From: Gammaproteobacteria bacterium
GTDB lineage: Bacteria > Pseudomonadota > Gammaproteobacteria > Steroidobacterales > GCA-2729495
Length of the DNA stretch: 64,000 nucleotides
Assembly: GCA_016874095.1 (NCBI GenBank)
Contig: VGVH01000001.1
Coordinates: 1-64,000, forward strand
Direction: 5' to 3'
The stretch's first letter is position 1. Each line of letters opens with the position of its first letter. Shown here piece by piece: positions 28,083-37,103 of the stretch. The notes under the pieces are model-generated. The model was not told the origin of the DNA. It did not search any database and saw nothing but the letters and a program-made list of their open reading frames with translations. The translations under genes were made by a program, and so were the position numbers.

Positions 28083-28141
28083 GTGCCGGGTCGCAGCTTC
28101 GCAGCTTTTCATTAGAAAGCTGCGAAGCTGCGACCCGGCAC
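28083..28141. repeat. REP palindrome family 1, complete
   Basis: Complete copy with CATTAG-type loop between the convergent mmsA and APC permease genes. It directly precedes a family 2 copy. Confidence 0.93.
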
Positions 28142-28150
28142 CGATCTGAT

Positions 28151-29521
28151 CTAGTTCCTGGCACGTATCCGGATACGAACCTGGCTCCAGTTCAACGCTA
28201 TGCCGATCGCCAGCCAGGCGAGGCAGATCCCCCACTCCCACGGCCAGGCGAGCGCCGCCGGGCTGCCCGGCAGGTACAGGAGGCCGAGCGCGAGCGCCAG
28301 CGCCAGCGCCGTCCAGCCGATCCACTCCCCTTCCCCGGCGCGGAATGGCCGTGGCAGTGACGGCTCGGCGCGGCGCAGCCGCAGGAACGAGGCGGCGACG
28401 ACCGCGTAGGCGATGATCAGCGCGAAACTGCCGGCGTTGATCAATGCGATCAGGATCGTGCGACCGACGAGCGGCGATACGCAGGCGAATGCGCCAACCG
28501 CGATGACGGCCTTCCATGGCGTGCCATAGCGCGGATGCAGGTCGGCCAGCCAGGCGGGAGCGACGCCGTGGCTGGCCAGCGACCACAGGACCCGGCTCGC
28601 ACCGACGATGAAGGCGTTCCAGCTGGTGAGAACGCCGGCGATGCCCCCCAGGATCATGATCGTGGCCGCCCAGCGCCCGCCCCAGGCAGCGCCGGCCGCG
28701 TCGGCGGTCGGCAGCGCGAGCCCGGGCAACGCCTCGCGCGGGAACATCAGGCCGACGCCGAGGATCATGGTGACGTAGAAGAGCATCGCCAGCACGACCG
28801 AGGCGACGATGACGATGCCGATCTCGCGGGCCGGCAGCGCGATCTCCTCGGCCGCCTGCGGAATCACGTCGAATCCGACGTAGATCGTCGGCACCATGAT
28901 GAGCACGGTGAGCCAGCCGGTCGCAGCCGGCCCGAACCAGGGCTCGAGATTGGCCGGATCACCGCTCGCGAACGTGCCAGTGGCGAACAACAGACCCGAG
29001 ACGACGATGACACCGGTGACGATGGTCTGCAACACGGCTGCCGGTCGCACACCGATCACGTTCACCGCGATCATCGCGATGGCCACCGCGATGCCGACAG
29101 CCGTCCAGCCGGCATGCACCCCGACGCCTGCAACGCTCCACAGCTCCGGTCCACGCAGCTGCGGCAGGAGATAGTCCAGCGCTGTGCCGAGAGCAATGGC
29201 CTCGAATGCGACGACGGTGACGTAGGCGAGCAACAGTGCCCAGGTGCACAGGAATGCGATTCCCGGGCCGAAGGCGCGCAGGCTGTAGACGTGCTCGCCG
29301 CCGGCCTTGGGCAGTGCAGCGGCGAGTTCCGCGTAGACGAGCCCGATGAAGATCATTGCGACACCGCCAATGGCAAAGGCCAGCATCGCGCCGACAGCAC
29401 CGCCCATGCTGACCCAGCGCCCGGTCAGCAGTACCCACGACCAGCCGATAATTGCACCGACAGCAAGAGCAAGCGTGTCGCGGCGACCGAGTACGCGGCG
29501 AAAACGGGCTAAATCAGTCAC
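28151..29521 (-). CDS. APC-superfamily amino acid permease
   Basis: A 456-residue protein with about 12 TM helices. The N-terminus VGAIIGWSWVLLTGRWVSMGG carries the glycine-rich unwound TM1 of APC transporters, and TM3 to TM6 blocks (AELAAALPKAGGEHVYSLRAFGP over adjacent segments) fit amino acid/polyamine permeases. The last residues (QVRIRIRARN) are encoded by the family 2 palindrome, so the tail was probably modified by repeat insertion. Substrate unknown. No operator of the inositol regulon lies nearby. Confidence 0.85.
   Translation of the reverse strand: MTDLARFRRVLGRRDTLALAVGAIIGWSWVLLTGRWVSMGGAVGAMLAFAIGGVAMIFIGLVYAELAAALPKAGGEHVYSLRAFGPGIAFLCTWALLLAYVTVVAFEAIALGTALDYLLPQLRGPELWSVAGVGVHAGWTAVGIAVAIAMIAVNVIGVRPAAVLQTIVTGVIVVSGLLFATGTFASGDPANLEPWFGPAATGWLTVLIMVPTIYVGFDVIPQAAEEIALPAREIGIVIVASVVLAMLFYVTMILGVGLMFPREALPGLALPTADAAGAAWGGRWAATIMILGGIAGVLTSWNAFIVGASRVLWSLASHGVAPAWLADLHPRYGTPWKAVIAVGAFACVSPLVGRTILIALINAGSFALIIAYAVVAASFLRLRRAEPSLPRPFRAGEGEWIGWTALALALALGLLYLPGSPAALAWPWEWGICLAWLAIGIALNWSQVRIRIRARN
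28157..28187. repeat. Palindrome family 2 copy, inside the 3' end of the APC gene
   Basis: CCTGGCACGTATCC joined to GGATACGAACCTGG. The central CGTATCCGGATACG is intact; the outer arms are imperfect. It lies within the coding sequence and encodes the RIRIR-type tail. Confidence 0.8.
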
Positions 29522-29545
29522 GGCCCTATGCTAACCGCGATGCGG

Positions 29546-29599
29546 GTGCCGGGTCGCAGCTTCGCAGCTTTGCTAAGCTACGAAACCACGACCCGGCAC
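29546..29599. repeat. REP palindrome family 1, decayed right arm
   Basis: The left arm is perfect; the right arm reads AAGCTACGAAACCACGACCC then GGCAC, with two differences and a shortened centre. It lies between two divergent genes. Confidence 0.88.
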
Positions 29600-29608
29600 T
29601 TCTTGCAC

Positions 29609-30235
29609 ATGCGATCGACACTGCTGCGCCTGTTTCTATATGCCCTCTGGGTGCTGCTGGTTGCGCTGGCGACCACGGCGGAAGGGCACCTCGAGGGTAC
29701 CGCCAGCCGTTACGGCGAAGCCTCCATCGTGGAGTACCTGCAGACGGCGTTTCTGCTCGCGGTGACCGGGCTGTTCGCCTATGCGGCGCGGACGTTCGAA
29801 CACTGGCGCGGGGTCTGCCCGGCACTGGCGCTGATCGCCCTGGTCGCGACCATCCGGGAGCAGGACTCGTTCTTCGACCACAACGTGTTCGACGGCTTCT
29901 GGCAGCTGCTGGCGCTGGCCGTTCTGGCCTGGCTCGGGTGGTTTCTCTGGCGTTACCCGGGTCCGCTGGCACGTGAGGTGCGGGAGTTCGCTGCCAGCAG
30001 CAGCGCCGGCCTGCTCGTCGCCGGCTTCGTCACCGTCTTCGTGTACTCGCGCATCATCGGCATGCAGACCTTGTGGCGCGGCATCCTCGGCGATGGCTAT
30101 GTCCGCGTCGCCAAGAACTTCGTCGAAGAGGGTACGGAACTGTTCGGCTATTCGTTGCTGGTGGTCGCTGCGGTCGAGACCGTCGTCCAGCTGCGCGCGC
30201 GCCGAGCGCCGGTCACGCTCGCAAACGAGCCTTGA
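29609..30235 (+). CDS. Small polytopic membrane protein of unknown function
   Basis: A 208-residue protein with about five to six hydrophobic segments, starting MRSTLLRLFLYALWVLLVAL. Polar loops carry an RYGEASIVEYLQTAF block and EQDSFFDHNVFDGFW, and near the end NFVEEGTELFGYSLL, with acidic residues set in or beside helices. I do not recognise a named family. Start ATG 29609 is chosen because the upstream extension is encoded by a REP element. Flanked by REPs on both sides. Confidence 0.75.
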   Translation: MRSTLLRLFLYALWVLLVALATTAEGHLEGTASRYGEASIVEYLQTAFLLAVTGLFAYAARTFEHWRGVCPALALIALVATIREQDSFFDHNVFDGFWQLLALAVLAWLGWFLWRYPGPLAREVREFAASSSAGLLVAGFVTVFVYSRIIGMQTLWRGILGDGYVRVAKNFVEEGTELFGYSLLVVAAVETVVQLRARRAPVTLANEP

Positions 30236-30244
30236 TAAATACAG

Positions 30245-30298
30245 GTGCCGGGTCGCAGCTTCGCAGCTTTCGAAAGCTGCGAAGCTGCGACCCGGCAC
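30245..30298. repeat. REP palindrome family 1, complete
   Basis: Complete copy with the shortest centre (CTTTCGAAAG), between convergent 3' ends of the membrane protein and the glycosyltransferase. Confidence 0.93.
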
Positions 30299-30307
30299 CT
30301 ACGATCT

Positions 30308-31195
30308 CTAGATCTGCTTTTTGAGGCGCGCCTTCCAGCGGCGGATTCCGCTGCGCAACTTCGCCTCGGCCTCATTGTCGCCGTAACGTCCCTTGCGCAC
30401 GTGGCGGATGCGGTGCACGCCCGGAATGTCGAGCGGCACTCCCTGCGTGCGCATCAGCCAGCGGAACGTCCGGTCCTCGAAGGTCTTCGCCCAGCGCGCC
30501 ACGGGTCGCTGGAACAGCGGCACCTGCGCGCAATAGCCGCAGCTGCGCGCGATGTCGCCATGCACGATCTGGTAGGCACCGGTCGCCCGTGGCACTGCCA
30601 GGTGCTCGAACTGTGTCGGGTCGATGTCCACGAGCCGCGGCACGTCGCGCTCCGCGGCGAGGACCGGATCGGATTCGGCCAGCATGGCGGTGACCCGCTC
30701 GTCGCGCGGATACAGCAGCCGGTCGCGCCGCCCCTGCAGCTCGCGCGCCAACGTGTCGAGGCAGTCGCGATGAAAGACGATGTCGCAGTCGGTCAGCCAG
30801 AGCCAGTCGGCAGTGGTCGACAGCGCAACGCGGTTGCGGCCGATCGAGCGGCGGAAGAGCTGTTCCTTCGGCAACTGCTGCCAGTTCCACTCCACGCCAG
30901 GCGCCGCCTGCGCGGCAAAAAAATCAAGCATGCGGCAGGTTGCTGTGTCTTCCGCGGAGTGGAACACCGTCATGCGCACGGCGAGCTGCGTCGGTGGAAA
31001 CCGCAGCAGTGAACTCAGCTGGTAGGCGAGCAGATGGGCGTACTGCCAGCAGTGGCTGACGATCTCGAGCTTCAGGCGACCCGTCCGCGCTGCCAGTTGC
31101 GACTCGTCCGGGAGTTTCAGCAGCCACGCTGCCGGAACGACGCCGCTCGCGGCAGTGCGGATCAGCAATTCCTCTCCGGTGCGCAACAGTTCCAC
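30308..31195 (-). CDS. GT-A-type glycosyltransferase-like protein
   Basis: A 295-residue soluble protein. LEIVSHCWQYAHLLAYQLSS and the block SIGRNRVALSTTADWLWLTDCDIVF over adjacent segments resemble family 2 glycosyltransferases, with TDCD as the DxD-like metal motif. The C-terminus is very basic (RRWKARLKKQI). No sugar-nucleotide genes are next to it, so the product is unknown. Confidence 0.65.
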   Translation of the reverse strand: MELLRTGEELLIRTAASGVVPAAWLLKLPDESQLAARTGRLKLEIVSHCWQYAHLLAYQLSSLLRFPPTQLAVRMTVFHSAEDTATCRMLDFFAAQAAPGVEWNWQQLPKEQLFRRSIGRNRVALSTTADWLWLTDCDIVFHRDCLDTLARELQGRRDRLLYPRDERVTAMLAESDPVLAAERDVPRLVDIDPTQFEHLAVPRATGAYQIVHGDIARSCGYCAQVPLFQRPVARWAKTFEDRTFRWLMRTQGVPLDIPGVHRIRHVRKGRYGDNEAEAKLRSGIRRWKARLKKQI

Positions 31196-31269
31196 GGTCT
31201 GCGGCTTGCCTCGGCATTGTCTGGCAGATCAATGAGGAAATCGTAACACCGGCACTCCCGGTCGCTGAA

Positions 31270-31298
31270 CCTGGCACGTATCCGGATACGTGCCTGGC
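31270..31298. repeat. Palindrome family 2, perfect 22-bp core
   Basis: The core GGCACGTATCC-GGATACGTGCC (31273-31294) is a perfect palindrome in the 110-bp gap downstream of the nitroreductase gene. The gap holds nothing else I can name. Confidence 0.85.
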
Positions 31299-31305
31299 AC
31301 CCATT

Positions 31306-31959
31306 TCAGGGCCAGAGGGGTTTTTCCAGGGTGAATCCGATGGGCGCATCCCAGCGGTTGCGATGCATCACCTTGTGCACGGGCACGCGAGGGGCCACGC
31401 CCCATTTGCCGGTCGGGTAACCGAAGGTCACGCAGGCGTGGAATGTCCAGCCCTTGGGTACGCCCAGCAATTCGTTGACCTCAGCAATCCGGAACAGGAA
31501 GACGCTCGTGAGCGCCGAGCCGACGCCCTCCGCCCGCGCGGCGAGCTGCGCGCTCCACACTGCGGGATAGATCGAGGCGCCGGTCGGGTCGCCCTGGCCG
31601 TAGGCCAGCAGGATCAGCGGGTAGATCTCGAAATGATCGGCAAGCCACTGCGCGCTGCTGCGCACTTTGCGAAACGCCACGCTGGCGGGCGCGTCCGGGT
31701 TCTTCTCCGCCAGTTCGACGCGTTCCCTGTACAGGCCAGCCCACAGGCGGGCGAGGCAGTCGCGATAGATCGGGCCGAGCTTCGCCTTGAGCCCCGGGTC
31801 GTCGACCCAGATGAAGCGCCACCCCTGCGCATTGCCACCGCTCGGCGCGCGGATCGCAGCGTCCATGATCCGCTGCTGCACCTCGAGCGGAACCAGATCG
31901 GGTTTCACGCGCCGCATCGCGCGGGTCGTGTAGAGGGCTTCACGGATGTCCACGGTCAT
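31306..31959 (-). CDS. Nitroreductase family protein
   Basis: A 217-residue FMN-dependent oxidoreductase-like protein. MTVDIREALYTTRAMRRVKPD and IRAPSGGNAQGWRFIWVDD give the N-terminal FMN phosphate-binding Arg and Ser pattern; the C-terminal block WTFHACVTFGYPTGKWG is also typical. Start ATG 31959 overlaps the upstream GNAT stop (ATGA), suggesting translational coupling, and is preferred to a longer upstream start. Substrate unknown. Confidence 0.85.
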   Translation of the reverse strand: MTVDIREALYTTRAMRRVKPDLVPLEVQQRIMDAAIRAPSGGNAQGWRFIWVDDPGLKAKLGPIYRDCLARLWAGLYRERVELAEKNPDAPASVAFRKVRSSAQWLADHFEIYPLILLAYGQGDPTGASIYPAVWSAQLAARAEGVGSALTSVFLFRIAEVNELLGVPKGWTFHACVTFGYPTGKWGVAPRVPVHKVMHRNRWDAPIGFTLEKPLWP

Positions 31960-32423
31960 TCGCTCCTGATCACGAGCTCCATCTGGATATTGCAGCGCTG
32001 ATAAGCCGAGCCCTTTGCTCCGCAAAGCTCGCGGAAACCCAGCTTGCGGTACAGGCGGATGGCCAGCTCGAGAACCGTGTTGCTCTCGAGCACGAGCCGC
32101 CGGGCGCCGAGGCGCTTCGCCTTGTCGATGGCGGCCTCGCCCAGCTGCTGACCGACGCGCTGCCCCCTGATCCGCTCGGCGACACTCATTTTCGCGAGCT
32201 CGAAAGTATCGGCATCGACACGCAACAGCGCACAGGTGCCGACGGGTTCACCCGCGTCAAGCGCCATCAGTATGTGGCCGCCCTTGTCGAGTATGTAGTC
32301 CTGCGGATGTTCCAGCACGTCGTAGTCCGCCGCCTCCATCCGGAACCAGCGGCTGATCCACTCTTCATTCAGGTGCCTGAACGCCGGCTGATGCTGCGGT
32401 TCGAAGGCGACGATCTCGATCAT
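31956..32423 (-). CDS. GNAT family N-acetyltransferase
   Basis: A 155-residue acetyltransferase with the acetyl-CoA binding motif ERIRGQRVGQQLGEAAIDKA (Q/RxxGxG/A type) at about residues 81-100, followed by LVLESNTVLELAIRLYRKLGF, the usual motif B end of the fold. Start ATG 32423 (MIEIVAFEPQHQ). Upstream partner of the coupled nitroreductase gene. Acceptor substrate unknown. Confidence 0.87.
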   Translation of the reverse strand: MIEIVAFEPQHQPAFRHLNEEWISRWFRMEAADYDVLEHPQDYILDKGGHILMALDAGEPVGTCALLRVDADTFELAKMSVAERIRGQRVGQQLGEAAIDKAKRLGARRLVLESNTVLELAIRLYRKLGFRELCGAKGSAYQRCNIQMELVIRSE

Positions 32424-32427
32424 GCCG

Positions 32428-33261
32428 CTATTCTGCACCTGAACGCGACACGGCAAGCAGGCGCTCCCGCAGGAGTGCACGGTACTGCCCGAACCTGTGC
32501 ACGTCGTTGTGCCCGGCGCCCGGGATCATCGCCAGCTCGGCGCGCGGCGCCCGCTCGAGGATGCGACGGCTCTGCTGCGGCGGGATGAGCGAGTCGCCAT
32601 CGCCATGAACGAGCAGCAGCGGCCCGTCGATACCCGGCGCGGCTGCACAGGTATCGAGCGGATAGCGGAGGATGGCCGACGGCGCCCAGGGATAGGCAGA
32701 CCGGGCCATCTCCGACAGGCTGCAGTAGGGCGAGATCAGGACGGTGAGCGATGGCTGCACGTCCACGGCCAGGATCGCCGCAGGGCCGCTGCCGAGCGAG
32801 CGCCCGAATATCACCTTCGGCGTGTCGGCGTAATGCGCCGACATGGCGGCCCAGGCCGCGCGCACGTCCCGCAGGAGCTGCGCCTCGCTCGAGTTGCTCC
32901 CGGTGCTCTTGCCATAGCCCCGGTAGTCGATCATGAAGAGATCGACGTTCGCCTCTCGGTAGAAATCGTGATTGCTGAACCAGCCCGCGAGATTGCCGCT
33001 ATTGCCGTGCAGGTAGAACACGACGGCTCCGGGCTCGGGCAGACGCAGGTGCAGGGCCGATAGCGTCGCGCCGTCGACCGGGATCCTGCGTTCGTACACG
33101 TCCGGCGGCAGCCGGAAGTCATGCGCGGCCGGCAGCGGCTCGGGCAGGAACAGCAGTGACTCCTGGTTCCACCACAGCCAGCCGACGAGCGCCGCGTAGA
33201 CGCCGACCAGGATGACGGCGATCCGCCGCAGGAAGATGAGAGCGAGCGGCGCTCTACTCAA
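32428..33261 (-). CDS. Membrane-anchored alpha/beta hydrolase (ABHD13/BEM46-like)
   Basis: A 277-residue hydrolase with one N-terminal TM anchor (residues ~10-30). The alpha/beta hydrolase motifs are complete: oxyanion YLHGNSGNLAG, DYRGYGKSTG, nucleophile elbow GRSLGSG, acid HGDGDSLIP and the catalytic His in GAGHNDV. This set matches the BEM46/ABHD13 group. The start overlaps the dodecin stop by 8 bp. Substrate unknown. Confidence 0.87.
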   Translation of the reverse strand: MSRAPLALIFLRRIAVILVGVYAALVGWLWWNQESLLFLPEPLPAAHDFRLPPDVYERRIPVDGATLSALHLRLPEPGAVVFYLHGNSGNLAGWFSNHDFYREANVDLFMIDYRGYGKSTGSNSSEAQLLRDVRAAWAAMSAHYADTPKVIFGRSLGSGPAAILAVDVQPSLTVLISPYCSLSEMARSAYPWAPSAILRYPLDTCAAAPGIDGPLLLVHGDGDSLIPPQQSRRILERAPRAELAMIPGAGHNDVHRFGQYRALLRERLLAVSRSGAE

Positions 33262-33454
33262 GGACGAACGTCACCCGCGTGCGCACGCGGTACTCAGTGA
33301 TCTTGCTCGCCGCGACCACGACCTCCTGGTCCTGGATCCACGCGCCCTGGATGTTCTTGAGCGTCTTGCCCGCGGTCTTCAGGCCGCCGCGCATGGCGTC
33401 ATCGAAGCTCTTCCTGGATGTGGCGGTAATTTCGATCGTCTTGGCAACGCTCAT
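33254..33454 (-). CDS. Dodecin family flavin-binding protein
   Basis: A 66-residue protein matching dodecin over its whole length: KTIEITATSRKSFDDAMRGG, then KTLKNIQGAWIQDQEVVV with the Trp that stacks on flavin, ending YRVRTRVTFVLE. Dodecins form 12-subunit shells that store and protect flavins. It overlaps the start of the hydrolase gene. Confidence 0.93.
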   Translation of the reverse strand: MSVAKTIEITATSRKSFDDAMRGGLKTAGKTLKNIQGAWIQDQEVVVAASKITEYRVRTRVTFVLE

Positions 33455-33569
33455 CGCAGGTCTCCCATGGTTATTGTTTGTGGCAGGTCGCTGCTGTGCG
33501 TACCCTAGGCATCGGGCCTATGGTGGCACAACGGGCGGCGGCGAGCGCGGCCAGGGACACGCTGACGCG

Positions 33570-34325
33570 ATGCAGGAAAGACCGACACGGATGGCGCTGG
33601 CTGCAGCACCGCTGGCGTTCGGTTGCGGCCTTCTGCCGATCGTGATCGTGCACCTGTGCTACGCGCTGTCGATCCGGGGAGGGTTCACGGCGTCCTGTAT
33701 ACCGTACATCGACGGCTGCGTATCCATCAGCGCCACCGGCAGGCAGGGCTGGGGCTATTTCCTCTTCAAGGCCGGCATGCTGCCTGCGGCCGTTCTGATC
33801 GCCGCGTTCTGGCTGCTGGCGACGCGTTACCTGCGAGTCCTCGGCGACAGCGGTCCGGCGTTGCGGGCACTCGTGTTCCTCGGCATCGCGAGCGCTGTGT
33901 TTCTCGCGCTGTACACGACTTTCCTCGGCCACAAGGGCGACGTCTACCACCTGCTCCGCCGCTTCGGCGTCTCCCTTGCACTCGGCCTGGGCTATCTGGC
34001 GCAACTTCTTTTCGCGTGGCGGCTGGCGATTGCCCATCGTCGCGGATCGGGCGCGGTTCCGATCCGGCTCCTGCGCGGGCTGCAGACGCTGCTCGCCGTC
34101 CTGTTGCTGCTCGGACTGGGCAGCATCCCGGTCTCCAACTTCGTCGCCGACAAAGATCCGATCGAGAACGCGATCGAGTGGACGTTCTGCCTGCTGCTGT
34201 GGTCGCTGTACCTGTTGACCGGATACGCGTGGCGTCGGACAGGTTACCGACTGACCCCCGAGTTGGAGTCGAGTCGGGTGCCGGGTCGCAGCTTCGCAGC
34301 TTTCGGTAACGCGGGGAAAGATTGA
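33570..34325 (+). CDS. Frag1/DRAM/Sfk1-like membrane protein
   Basis: A 251-residue membrane protein with about six TM helices. TASCIPYIDGCVSISATGRQ followed by GWGYFLFKAGMLPAAV and later FLGHKGDVYHLLRRFGV resemble the DRAM/Frag1/Sfk1 family; function in bacteria is not known. Start ATG 33570 is chosen because upstream the frame is antisense to dodecin. The last ~15 residues (VPGRSFAAFGNAGKD) come from a REP half and the following hairpin, so the tail is not native. Confidence 0.7.
   Translation: MQERPTRMALAAAPLAFGCGLLPIVIVHLCYALSIRGGFTASCIPYIDGCVSISATGRQGWGYFLFKAGMLPAAVLIAAFWLLATRYLRVLGDSGPALRALVFLGIASAVFLALYTTFLGHKGDVYHLLRRFGVSLALGLGYLAQLLFAWRLAIAHRRGSGAVPIRLLRGLQTLLAVLLLLGLGSIPVSNFVADKDPIENAIEWTFCLLLWSLYLLTGYAWRRTGYRLTPELESSRVPGRSFAAFGNAGKD
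34278..34303. repeat. REP palindrome family 1, solitary left half
   Basis: A perfect left arm (GTGCCGGGTCGCAGCTTCGC...) without a matching right arm, overlapping the 3' end of the DRAM-like gene. It is the last family 1 copy in the window. Confidence 0.88.
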
Positions 34326-34346
34326 ATCAATCCGTCCCCGCTTTTT
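34311..34346 (+). terminator. Rho-independent terminator after the DRAM-like gene
   Basis: A long hairpin, GCGGGGA-AA-GATTGA pairing with TCAATC-CG-TCCCCGC, followed by five T on the + strand. The DRAM-like gene stop lies in its left arm. Confidence 0.75.
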
Positions 34347-34544
34347 CTACTCCACCACCAGCGTCACGTTCACCAGCCACTGGTGCGCATCGGTGGCGGT
34401 GGCCCCGGTGCTGCTGCGCGCGAGGCCGACCGCCGTCGCCGCCCCGGCCTCGAAGCGCTGGCGCGTGATCGTGGTCACCCGCACCGTCCACTGCTGCTCC
34501 ACACCGGTGCCGCTGAGGTGGTGCGGATCTTCCTGCTTCCCCAA
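34347..34544 (-). CDS. Doubtful small ORF (65 aa)
   Basis: TTG-started frame encoding a protein ending HQWLVNVTLVVE. It has an alternating pattern but no recognised family and no good ribosome site. It lies between two terminators in the 321-bp gap 34326-34646, which otherwise holds only hairpins, so it may be a remnant or not coding at all. Confidence 0.2.
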   Translation of the reverse strand: MGKQEDPHHLSGTGVEQQWTVRVTTITRQRFEAGAATAVGLARSSTGATATDAHQWLVNVTLVVE

Positions 34545-34545
34545 T

Positions 34546-34574
34546 GAAAAAGCCCCGCCATTGCTGGCGGGGCT
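34546..34574 (-). terminator. Rho-independent terminator downstream of groEL
   Basis: Perfect 9-bp stem AGCCCCGCC / GGCGGGGCT with a 6-base loop (34551-34574). Read on the minus strand it is followed by a T-run. It lies 73 bp after the groEL stop. Confidence 0.88.
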
Positions 34575-34613
34575 TCGGTCGCGGCTGGCGCCGCCCCTAC
34601 GGCAGGGCGTTGA

Positions 34614-34642
34614 ATGGGGACAGGAAGGAATCCCGTCCCCAT
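34614..34642. repeat. Inverted repeat beside the groEL stop codon
   Basis: ATGGGGAC and GTCCCCAT arms around a 13-bp centre, 4 bp from the groEL stop. It has the same GGGGA/TCCCC type of arms as the 34311 hairpin. It could be an mRNA end structure or a third small repeat type. Confidence 0.4.
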
Positions 34643-34646
34643 CCCA

Positions 34647-36281
<1,635 letters not shown>

Positions 36282-36321
36282 TTACCTCTGTTGAATCTTT
36301 GAATGGGGAAAGGGTGAAGGA

Positions 36322-36612
36322 TCAGCCTTCGATGACGGCCATGATGTCGTCTTCACGCATCACGACCAGCTCGTCGCCATCGACCTTGACCTCGGTGCCG
36401 CTGTACTTGCCGAACAGGACGACGTCGCCCTTCTTGATGTCGAGCGGGCGGACTTCGCCCTTCTCGGTGATGCGGCCTCTGCCCACAGCGATGACCTTGC
36501 CGCGGATCGGCTTCTCGGTGGCGGTGTCCGGAATCACGATCCCGCCGGGCGAAGTGCGCGACTCTTCGAGCCGCTTGACGATCACGCGATCATGCAGGGG
36601 ACGGATCTTCAT
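36322..36612 (-). CDS. groS: Co-chaperonin GroES
   Basis: A 96-residue co-chaperonin: [20 protein letters not shown] at the start, the mobile loop [17 protein letters not shown], and the C-terminal block [15 protein letters not shown] strong AAGGAG lies before the ATG. First gene of the groES-groEL operon, repressed through CIRCE. Confidence 0.98.
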   Translation of the reverse strand: MKIRPLHDRVIVKRLEESRTSPGGIVIPDTATEKPIRGKVIAVGRGRITEKGEVRPLDIKKGDVVLFGKYSGTEVKVDGDELVVMREDDIMAVIEG

Positions 36613-36667
36613 GGGAAAATCTCCTTCAAATTCATTTTATTAGAGAACCCCGACAGGGGTCGTGCGT

Positions 36668-36694
36668 TTAGCACTCGTCAAAAACGAGTGCTAA
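36668..36694 (-). promoter_or_regulatory. CIRCE element (HrcA operator) of groESL
   Basis: TTAGCACTC, 9-bp spacer, GAGTGCTAA: an exact match to the CIRCE consensus arms, 56 bp upstream of the groES start. It implies heat-shock control by an HrcA repressor encoded elsewhere. Confidence 0.97.
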
Positions 36695-36721
36695 TAGTAG
36701 TGCCGGCTGTCATGAAATCAA
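36694..36721 (-). promoter_or_regulatory. Candidate sigma70-type promoter of groESL
   Basis: On the minus strand TTGATT and TACTAT hexamers lie 16 bp apart, directly upstream of CIRCE, where a CIRCE-controlled promoter is expected. Confidence 0.45.
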
Positions 36722-36723
36722 GA

Positions 36724-36757
36724 GGTGCCAGGCACGTATCCGGATACGTGCCGGGTT
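36724..36757. repeat. Palindrome family 2 copy between groES and cutA
   Basis: Core GGCACGTATCC-GGATACGTGCC (36731-36752) is perfect. It lies between the divergent groES promoter and the cutA start. Last family 2 copy in the window. Confidence 0.85.
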
Positions 36758-36776
36758 CCCCTCTTAAAATTGGCCG

Positions 36777-37103
36777 ATGCCTGACGATGCGTTGGTGGTG
36801 TTGTGCACCTGTCCGGGCGACAGCGTGGCGGCGGAGATCGCCACGGGCCTGCTCGAAGACCGGCTGGCCGCGTGCGTGACCCGCGTGCCGGGCGTGAAAT
36901 CCTGGTACCACTGGGAAGGCCAGATCCAGCGCGATGACGAGGTGTTGCTGGTGATCAAGTCCACGCGTGACCGCTATGCCGCCGTCGAGGCGCAGATCCG
37001 CAAACTGCATCCCTACGAGGTGCCGGAGATCATCGCGCTCCCCGTCGCGTTCGGATCCGCGGCGTACCTCGACTGGGTCCAGGAATCGACGAAGCCGGCA
37101 TGA
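36777..37103 (+). CDS. cutA: Divalent-cation tolerance protein CutA
   Basis: A 108-residue trimeric ferredoxin-like protein with the CutA blocks LVVLCTCPGDSVAAEIATGL, RLAACVTRVPGVKSWYHWEG, LLVIKSTRDRY and LHPYEVPEIIALPV. Linked to metal tolerance, exact role unclear. Its stop overlaps the dsbD start (ATGA), a gene pair often seen together. Confidence 0.95.
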   Translation: MPDDALVVLCTCPGDSVAAEIATGLLEDRLAACVTRVPGVKSWYHWEGQIQRDDEVLLVIKSTRDRYAAVEAQIRKLHPYEVPEIIALPVAFGSAAYLDWVQESTKPA

